A stretch of 64,000 nucleotides of DNA, from assembly GCA_012295275.1 (NCBI GenBank), contig CM022673.1, positions 19,151,810 to 19,215,809 on the forward strand, written 5' to 3'. Shown in pieces: positions 56,182-64,000 of this stretch. The position numbers and the translations under genes are program-made. This DNA is from Chrysomallon squamiferum. Taxonomy: Eukaryota > Mollusca > Gastropoda > Neomphalida > Peltospiridae. Numbering within the stretch: position 1 is the first letter of the stretch; each line of letters starts with the position of its first letter. The notes under the pieces are model-generated. The model saw nothing but the letters and a program-made list of their open reading frames with translations. It had not been told where the DNA came from and did not search any database.

Positions 56182-59100
56182 TTAAGACTTAGATCTTCGT
56201 GCACGAATGAGAACAGATATGAAAGCAAAGATGTGAAAAACCAGCAGGAGAGAAAACATCAGTCCAATATCTAAATACAGGTTGTCCTGAAACAGAATTA
56301 AAATGGATTTGCTATTTACAAATTGAACACAGTAAGTATTTTTGGTAAACGGAAAGAAAGAAAGAGTTTTGGCTGGAAAAAATTAACAGGAAAAAAAGAA
56401 ACGGAAAGAAAGAAACAGTTTTATTCACAACAAATTTATTCTCCACTATGAATTTCTTTGTATCATTTAGGTCATAAGCACTTGGTAATGTGAACGTTGT
56501 GTCCAACTCCAACCAAAAACTCAGGAATGGACTTGGAACTATTGACATGGTCCTGGCACAATAATTCAAGTCTCCTTTGGATATGAATATGACCCTTGTT
56601 CTTTCGCTTTTTAGGGGGGTTGCCAACTGCATCCTGTTGATGAATGGTGCATACAGTGGATTCTTCATGCTGGAACCACTGGATAACTTTCTGGGTTGAC
56701 ACAGTGTTTATGGTGAATTATATGGATTATCAATTGGGGAATAATAATTAATGGGTGAAAGAGGTGCATATTTATGATGGAATATTTAAGAAGCATTAAA
56801 AATATGAGACAAAAAGATTTTTTTTTTTTTAAATTAGGACTTTTAGTAAAAATGTAGTGGTTCATTCTTTCCATTTCTTTTTTTCCTGTTACTTTTTTTC
56901 TGTTTCTTTCTTTCCTGATCCTTTTTTTCCGTTTTTTTCTTTCCTCCAACTGTAATTTTTGCATCATAACACAAGTTGATACATCAAAGACTCATATTTC
57001 TACACTAATAGTTTCTTATATGTGTATATATATATATATAGACAGACAAATAAATACGTAAGTAGGAAGGTAGATCAAAGAAAAACTATCTATATTCCAT
57101 TATATATGTATGTATATCGTTATATGCAACATGTTTCTGTGATGTATATGTGTGTGTGTGTATATATATATATAGACAGACAGCTAGATAGATATAGATA
57201 GACACATATATGTACAAATACTGAATAACTGATAGTAATAGGTAACTTTGTATTTCTGTAAATATCTTCGTTCATATTGTCAGCATCTATATACATTTTT
57301 GTATTATTTGTGTTTTTTTTGTGTTTTTTGTTGTTATTATTATTTTTTCCCCTGTTTTTAATAGTTACCTTGCTATAGCCCATGTTTTCTATGACATAAG
57401 TTCCGTTTGGAAAACATCCTTTCTGAACTGTAGAGTTTTTACAATCTGAAATGGATGTAATATAAGGTAACATACAAAACACACATTTAAAAATAAAAAA
57501 TGAAGGCAGATGAAAATGAGTATTTGTAATACATATATGGTAAAAATAGCACATATAAATAATTTATAAAGAAACAATGTGAGATGTGGAATTTGGTCAA
57601 GTGATTATATTGAAAGGGATGACCAAAATATTCAATACAAATTTCCAGTGGTTTGTAAACATTTGGTGTCAATCCAAGAAGTTCAGTGGCTCTTGCAGTA
57701 GAATATCCATTTAATAATCTACAGCACATATAAACATTATTAAATAAATGTATTCAAATACCTATATGTGTAACGTCCTCCCACTGTATAATGATAAGAA
57801 GTTCATTTGCATATTTAAACCATGACACATATTTCAGCCAAATGAAGTAAACAGGAATTGAACTGAAAATATGAAAAGTCAGTTCTGTTCATTGAAGAAA
57901 TAATTCTTCTTCTTTTTGAGTACACCTTTGTCAAAATAAAATTCAGATAGTATTTAAAAAAATAATAATAATAATAAAATAAAGTAAAATAAAGTTTTTT
58001 GATAACAATTCAAAGTGTAAAATTCATTTAAATTCTAGGTAATAACAGTTAATGAAAACAGTGTTACTGTTAATAAATTTGTTTTTAAAAAGTTAAATAC
58101 CGTATTAGTGAAAGGTCACATATAATTAGGAAATAATAAATGTATTTACTTTATAATGGAAATGGTAGTATTCTAATTAGGACTAATTTCATTGGTGTGG
58201 TTTATTGAGCCACTAGCCAGTGGAAAAACTTTATTAGACTTTCAGTTTGTTTTTTCCTGTCTTAGCAGCTGTGAAAAATTTTTTTACTAGTTATGATGAA
58301 GTAAAACATGACATATATGTAAAGACATATCACAATTTTTCTTTTAAATTGTTTGTGTTAGAAGATCATGTGGTCGATGAAACTGACACATATTTTTATG
58401 TTTTTTAATTTATCAAGCAGTATTTACATCACAACTAAGTGATGTAAAAACTTACCCATCTGCAAGAAAATATCCTCCAAAAAGCATAAAAGAAACAAGT
58501 ATAGGTGGTGCCACTGACAATGCCACATTGACAGAACCTGCTATGGAGGATACTAGATATCCTGGAATGAATAGAAAATAAATAATTATTATCTGTTTGC
58601 TTCTTTATTATTATTGTATTAAATGTAGTTTTGCTCACTATGTAGGGGGACAGAGAGATAAAGAGAAGGAAACATGTTTGTGAACCATTTTATATACAAC
58701 AATAACACATCAAACAAACAAAATCAATGACAACAACCACAACAAAAAATCATAATCAATGTATTTTACCAAAAGATGCAGCTACATTTGCAACCAGTAG
58801 CATGGTGCCTATGTGCATGAAAAATGAATCAGCAGCTTCATGTAAACCTATTAAAAGAAAACAAATAATTTGTAAATAATAATAATAACCAGAAAAACAA
58901 CAACAACAATAATGAAAAAAAGGAAGAAAAGAATAATTTAAAAAAAAAGAAGAAAAAAAATAATTAAAAAAAAAAAGAAAAAAAAAGAAAACAGTCCACA
59001 TTTTATCTACAGAGATCTCACAGTCAGTTAATTAAGAGTCTGCATATTGAGGAGTGTCCAATGTCAGTAGCATTCATGGTTTTTTATTGTTGTAAAAATA

Positions 59101-60689
59101 TAAAACACTTACCAACCATCCAGTACACAACTGAGCTGAATATAAAAGGAAACAAAACAAAACTTGGGAGCTGAAAGAAACATAACAAGATGAATTGAAG
59201 AACAGATTTCATATGACTGTATTTGTCTCTGAGTGTTTATTTTCATTTTATATGATAATCACTGTTTTTGTAATTGGTTATGTATGTTTGTATGGATGTA
59301 TCTATGTTAGCATATGTATGTTTGTGTGTGTTGGTGTGTATGTGTGTGTGTTATTTATTAATCTGTCACATATCTGTAAATCATAATAATTTATTACTGA
59401 CAAACACGTTAAGAAAATCTAAAGACAGTAGTCAAACCTCAGCTAAAATTTTGGCAATATAGTACACATCCACTCTATACAAACCACTTCCATATTCTCG
59501 TAGAAAAACTGCAATTTCAATTGGAAATGTCTGAAAATAATTAAATGCATTTTAATAACTGTCTAAATTTTAACAATATCAAATAAATATTTTCATTATG
59601 ATACCATTCAGAGAAATATCACATTATGATTTTACATATATTTTATATTTACAATTAGTTTGTTAATGAATCAATTAATCTATAAGGTAGTAATGATCAT
59701 ATATCACATCCTTTTTTAATATTAATTTAATTTTATTTATTTATTTTGGTTTTTATTTGTTTGTTTGTTGTTGTGTTTTTTTTTTTTGTTAAATTTAAAA
59801 ACAAAGATATTTCTTGAAACACTGATTAATCAATGCCAACAACATGTTAGTGCATTTAAATTGTATCTGTTAAATGTACCCACATAAATTAGATCTTTGT
59901 GGTGGGAAAATAAATAAAAAAGGAAAGTAAAGGGAACATTCAGTATAAATTACTAGAGATCTTGATCTTTAAATTTTTATTTTAAACTTACATTAAGCAC
60001 AGGAAAGAGGTTGGTAAATGACTGATTAATAACAAGTAAAAACAGTGCGCCATTCAGGTTTCCGACTCCAACCATGTCATAGTTCTGTTGAAGATATACA
60101 AGACCCAAAACCACAGCAATCAGCTTTAAAATGAAACCATAAACTGTTATAAATTCCAAAAAGACAATGCAGAAAGTACATTATTTTGTTTTTTGTTTTA
60201 ACAAACAAACAACCAACCAAACAAGCAAACTCCCCCCCCCAAAAAAGCCATAGAAACTGATTTCATGCTGTGTAGATACTTATAAAACTATTTCCACTAT
60301 CTTTTCTTACAGCAGTTATAATTTAATAAATTCATGCATATATTTTATTTAAAATGGTTTTTTATTAATATTGTGAAACTAAGCAGTACTGAATGTAAAC
60401 TCACACATTAAAGAAGAGACCGTATATAATACTGAGCTGAACAGATTTTATACAGTTTTTCTAAATAATTAATAATAGGTTCAAAATTTATTTTTCTTTC
60501 AGAAAGAGAGTATTAAAAAAAAAAAAAAAATTGTTGCCTGTCATTTATTGCATTAAGACAAAAGTAAGTGTCATACTACTCACAAATGTCTGGCCTGCTC
60601 TGACTTTGAAAAGCAGATCGTCTCTGATGAGAGAAATGCAACTTCTCCAGAAAACTGTCTGAAACTGTTTCAAACATGACGCTTTGTAT
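56182..60689 (-). CDS. ABCG (White-like) transporter, membrane half; N-terminal ATPase half not found
   Basis: Minus-strand exons: 60584-60689, 59992-60123, 59438-59530, 59113-59170, 58770-58847, 58456-58561, 57762-57862, 57369-57445, 56182-56286. All are GT-AG and in phase, giving 284 residues and a stop. The order matches the ABCG membrane domain: amphipathic start [17 protein letters not shown]1-2 with [61 protein letters not shown], a glycine-rich FGGYFLADG segment, [20 protein letters not shown], an extracellular loop with paired Cys and N-glycosylation sites (CKNST, PNGTY), and the last helix ending RARRSKS. ABCG half-transporters normally have an N-terminal ATP-binding domain; none is seen between 60690 and the window end. 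The first codon is split, so at least one upstream exon is expected. The substrate cannot be inferred. Confidence 0.85.
56345..56945. mobile_element. Possible TE: purine-rich inverted arms enclosing a protein-like patch
   Basis: Arms near 56345-56424 and 56867-56945 are inverted, best matched by AACAGGAAAAAAAGAAACGG and its near complement. Between them, about 56450-56710, is a block of normal base composition with two overlapping minus-strand open frames (76 and 118 codons, both lacking recognised domains). It sits in the last intron of the ABCG gene. A low-complexity coincidence of the arms is possible. Confidence 0.4.
57009..57210. repeat. Compound microsatellite (TA, TG, GACA/GATA-like)
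   Basis: Two nearby tracts of TATATATA followed by AGACAGACA and GATAGATA units in the last ABCG intron; produces spurious open frames. Confidence 0.8.
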
Positions 60690-61654
60690 CTGAAAAGATA
60701 ACATAATTTTCTAATGCAGTATTAAATGCATTTCAATTATATATACACATACATACTTGAAAAGTGAAGAGCCACAAATTAATATTTTCAATTAAAAGAT
60801 ACCGTTTTATTGTAATAATAACAAACATATTTAATAAATGTGTTTATTTAATTAAAAGGTTGTAAAATACAAATATTAAAGAAAAACTAAATCCAAGTTC
60901 ATGTAACTAGGAATTTCAATTAGAATGCTAAACACTATACATTTACACTTTAAAGTGCAAACACATTAACAGATATTTCGAAATAATGGGGTTGCTACCA
61001 TCATATAATAATATACTAATCATAATCACTTCCTACAGAATGACAATCTAGAATGGTGGAATACTGCTGGAAATCAGATGTAAAATTAATTCTCAATTTT
61101 TTCAGATTCATGTCATGCCCTATCTCTGGGTGGAAATAATCAAATCTTACACTTAACAGACTTTTAAATTTGTTTGCTCTTTTGTTTCTACTTGTTAGAA
61201 ATACCCGACAGTTTTCAGAATATTAAAAAAACAAAAAAACAAAATTATGAAAAACAAAAAGAAAGAAAAAAAGAGACCGATTCTTTTAATTAAAACTGAA
61301 TGCAGCAAATGGTATATATAAAATAGCTTTGAATCACAATCATACTATTAATAATTTAATAAACATGTTATAAATAAATCAGTCAATCAAAATGAAGATA
61401 AATCATTAACCCTAAACATAAACGAATTCATTCAATGGATATCGTTTCTATCGGAACAGTAATGTAGTTACGGCCATGGATGGTTTGTGCCATACAGAAA
61501 AGGAAATTTAGATGCAACTTTCACAACAAATAAATTTCATTTGAAGGTGCATTCTCAATTTAATACCGCACTGGATTTCTGAGTAAGATGGGGTACATTT
61601 AGACGTTAGCTACTTCTGAACTTTGGAATTCTCACAATTAAATCTCACTTAACC

Positions 61655-61727
61655 GGAGTATCCTCTGGCGGAGAATAGCTCAGACGGACACTTGTATCGG
61701 TATCGCAGGTTCTCCGCTAGAGATGTC
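61655..61727 (+). repeat. Short hairpin repeat, copy d
   Basis: Fullest plus-strand copy: GGAGTATCCTCTGGCGGAGAA at the left and TTCTCCGCTAGAGATGTC at the right, near-perfect inverted complements around the middle block TCAGACGGACA. Confidence 0.82.
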
Positions 61728-62223
61728 TATTTTTTTGGCTAATCTAGTGATCGTTGCACTGAAAAGCAGTCACGTGGTACGTTACTATTCAGGCGATTCA
61801 AACGTGTCCAAAGTTTACCGATTAGTAATTTATGGTAGGGGACTCGGCTTTCTTCTTGTAGTTCCAGCCAACTCGAAAATGCTGATCTACAGGAACGTAA
61901 AACCAAATTTATTGTTAAATGTCAACCGTATAGTTGGCAAAGATTAGCCCCCCCCCAATGATGTTGACGTCAAAACCGAGGTCAAAAAAGCTTGTCGTGG
62001 CGCGTCGATTTAGTTCGTAACTCGGGACATTATTCGTAAACCGAGACAAAAATTGCCTAAGATCACGGTTCGCTTTATCAAAGTTTATGTTCATATTTTT
62101 AATTACGTATTTTTAAGAAATTCCCCTAACAAAATAAATTGTTTAGCGAAACATTTTGAGGTTATTCCTGAAAAAAGAGAAAGATTATAGAGCACCCCTA
62201 GCGGCCGTTAGCATTGCTACTAA

Positions 62224-62298
62224 GACCTGTCTCTGTCAGCGAACCAGCGATATCCATCCCATTGTCCGCCTGAACTATTCTCCACCAGAGAATACTCG
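62224..62298 (-). repeat. Short hairpin repeat, copy e
   Basis: Minus-strand copy including GAGTATTCTCTGGTGGAGAA and TGGATATCGCTGGTTCGCTG. It lies 166 bp upstream of the GLRX5 start codon and forms an inverted pair with copy d about 500 bp away. Confidence 0.82.
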
Positions 62299-62463
62299 AG
62301 CTGAATCTTACTGTCTGATTGTAATATGTTGCATTGTCTCACCTTGTGACGTCCTTTGAATATACTTGTCATTTTATTTAAAAGCAAGCTGGTGAGCGCT
62401 TCAATGGAGGAATTAACCAAAACAAATCGGACGTGACTTTGGCCATAGGACAAGGTATCAAAA

Positions 62464-62728
62464 ATGAATAGGTTATTAAGTCGTTGTCTGCTGTCAAGGT
62501 GTAACTCTAACAATCTTAGATTGTTATTAGCGACATATTCAACTCACAGTTGTTCTCAAGAACATATTGACAATCTCGTTAAAGGCAAAAAAATTGTGGT
62601 TTTCATGAAGGGAACACCGGAAAATCCAAGATGTGGGTTCAGCAAGGCTGTAGTACAAATACTGAACTTTCATGGCGTACGTGAATTTGATGCGTACAAT
62701 GTTTTAGAAGATGAATCGTTGCGTCAAG
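62464..62728 (+). CDS. GLRX5: Glutaredoxin 5, first exon (partial gene, 88 codons)
   Basis: The exon opens with an Arg/Leu/Ser-rich, acid-free presequence typical of mitochondrial import ([13 protein letters not shown]) and continues into the monothiol glutaredoxin fold: [17 protein letters not shown] with K49 and the CGFS active-site Cys57, then [11 protein letters not shown] and [16 protein letters not shown]5 carries [2Fe-2S] clusters made by the ISC machinery in the matrix and passes them to recipient proteins. The exon ends at a GT donor (62729-62730) inside a Gly codon, as expected for this family. The remaining coding sequence (about 60-70 residues by comparison with human) is not in the window, so intron 1 exceeds 1.27 kb. 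The ATG has A at -3 and begins the presequence. Confidence 0.93.
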
Positions 62729-64000
62729 GTAAAAACATTTACAGTATTTTGCTATGATTTTTTTTTAATTAATATTATTTTTTCATCTGCTGCTAGTTCA
62801 GATATTAAAAACGCCTTATAAAATCACATTAGACTGATTAGTGCAATTTTTACGGTATTACTATTACTATATAATATATTAGTATTATCTGCTTGTTATT
62901 TATTCGTATTTGTTCACAAAAGAAACAATAATGATGAAATCGAAACAACAACAACAACAAAAATTAATAATAAAAAAAAAAAAAAAAAAAAAAATAAATA
63001 AAAACGAATTGGAGAAATATAAAAGTAATAGTCCACTTTAAACTCAGGATCATATTTTTCATCAGCCTAAAAACAGAGAAAATAACTTCTAGATGAAAAG
63101 GGAGAACTGATTAATTTTTAAAAATCATTCAGTCTATCTGTCTGTCTGTATAAACCTGGATTAGGCCAATGTGTTCAGATGGTGCCTGTCATTGTGTTAA
63201 TATTAGTCTTGCCCAAGTGAAAAAAGATAAACAACGTGAATGATAATTAGTTCTGTATTACAATTATTTTTACCAACATCTAGTTGTGCATAAAAAATGT
63301 ATGGCATTCACAATGGGCATTCAATATAACACTACACTTTAGTTAGCATGTACTAGTAACTAGAAATCATTCAGGATAGGTGCTTAAATTAGTACTACAA
63401 TATGTTTATTCATTAACAATCATGGAGGAGGATGGAATGTTTGTGAAAATACACTGTTTTAAACATTTTAAATTGTTTTATTTACTGTATTACTTGTAGA
63501 AGCTGGTATCACTCTGTGAGTTTGTGCATTGAACTTGTGTGATGTCATGCCTGATATGTACCATTTTGTAAGACTGATGTTTATATTCAAGACAGGACAA
63601 TATGCTATCAATTATTGCAAATATACCGTATATACTTGTGTACAAGGCGACCTTATGTATAAGTCGACGTGTATTTTAAGACCAAAAATTGCGTCATTTT
63701 AGGTATTACTTGTGTATAAGTCGACTGTAGATTCCAGGCACCGTCACTATTTTTAGACCAGTGTAACAGTGCCATGAAGGCCTACATTGTACGCCTACTG
63801 TAACATAACTTGCACGAGCTGTAACTTGCACGAACATACCATAATAACGTAAATGCATGTATTACACGAGCAATAGACTAAATGTATCATAAATAGTATC
63901 TCTTTAATGTAATAGGTCTAACATGGAGACCTAACTTACCGTTATATTTAGCCGTTCTATGATTTACAAACTTTTATGGCCACAGCCCTAAAATATTGTA
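62729..64000. other. GLRX5 intron 1 (partial)
   Basis: No further GLRX5 exon is recognised. It contains a 20-odd-base poly-A run near 62971-62994 and the start of a TA-flanked transposon at 63626. Confidence 0.6.
63626..64000 (-). mobile_element. TA-flanked element related to the 32790 MITE (runs off the window)
   Basis: After TA at 63624-63625 it starts CCGTATATACTTGTGTACAA and follows the reverse complement of 33265-33384 for about 125 bp (including AGGCACCGTCACT), then diverges. It may be a longer family member from which the 595-bp copy was deleted. The other end is outside the window. Confidence 0.65.

Larger units (their letters stand above)
60690..62463. other. Interval between the ABCG membrane exons and GLRX5
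   Basis: Read on both strands for ABC ATPase motifs (Walker A, LSGGQ, Walker B) and none found. A minus-strand frame near 61018-61150 stays open for about 44 codons but matches nothing I know. The right part (61600-62463) is richer in CpG and holds two hairpin repeats in opposite orientation; the GLRX5 promoter and 5' UTR should be here. Confidence 0.5.

Noticed and set aside
56665-56967. Lys/Arg/Glu-rich 100-codon minus-strand frame
   Set aside because: Translation of the GAAA-type purine-rich tract; simple-sequence artefact.
61018-61150. Minus-strand 44-codon open stretch considered as a missing ABCG upstream exon
   Set aside because: It lacks any ABC ATPase motif and does not resemble the linker before the membrane domain; no matching splice join to 60689 was found.
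61723-61947. 74-codon plus-strand frame upstream of GLRX5
   Set aside because: Begins inside a hairpin repeat, no recognised domain, no conserved start context; likely chance in a less AT-rich stretch.
62220-62513. 97-codon minus-strand frame overlapping the GLRX5 start
   Set aside because: Antisense of the hairpin repeat and GLRX5 presequence; no homology recognised.
1-64000. CRISPR arrays, bacterial operons, riboswitches, rRNA or tRNA genes
   Set aside because: The window is eukaryotic. No regular spacer-repeat arrays were seen, and no tRNA-like box A/box B pairs or rRNA segments were recognised by eye; a tRNAscan or Infernal run would be decisive.

Overview
The window is a piece of animal nuclear genome: very AT-rich, with GT-AG introns, long introns, microsatellites and many decayed transposons. 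Three multi-exon genes and the first exon of a fourth read through cleanly. A fifth shows only its C-terminal half as clean exons. The gene set (an L-galactose-dehydrogenase-type aldo/keto reductase, METTL18, RBM33, a White-like ABCG transporter, GLRX5) and the base composition suggest a lophotrochozoan, probably a mollusc and perhaps a coleoid cephalopod such as an octopus. That assignment is inference. No prokaryotic or operon-like organisation is present.

Layout. (1) 1-1785 lies downstream of the first gene and contains a perfect 29-bp-arm hairpin. (2) 1786-10657, minus strand: ten-exon aldo/keto reductase (360 aa), with a 1.3-kb fold-back transposon in intron 1. (3) 10846-15711, plus strand: nine-exon METTL18 (279 aa), head to head with the reductase; the two start codons are 188 bp apart. 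(4) 15712-26072: 10 kb with no gene I can support, ending in a locally duplicated stretch. (5) 26073-47732, minus strand: seventeen-exon RBM33 (1201 aa). Its introns hold a Ty3/gypsy pol remnant, TA-flanked DNA transposons, a second fold-back copy and short hairpin repeats. (6) 47787-56181: intergenic, with a dead L1-type LINE and one unidentified open segment. (7) 56182-60689, minus strand: nine exons encoding the complete membrane half of an ABCG transporter; no nucleotide-binding domain is found upstream in the window. (8) 62464-62728, plus strand: first exon of mitochondrial glutaredoxin 5, whose remainder lies beyond the window. The final bases are the end of a TA-flanked transposon whose relative lies in an RBM33 intron.

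The genes do not form a pathway. They are housekeeping genes: a carbonyl/sugar reductase, a ribosomal-protein histidine methyltransferase, an RNA-binding export/m6A factor, a membrane transporter and an Fe-S cluster glutaredoxin. Structural signals that the genes do not explain are the bidirectional promoter, a five-copy family of roughly 55-75-bp hairpin repeats, the long fold-back elements in introns, and the ABCG half-gene without its ATPase half. Exon joins were worked out by hand from splice sites and reading phase, not from transcripts.
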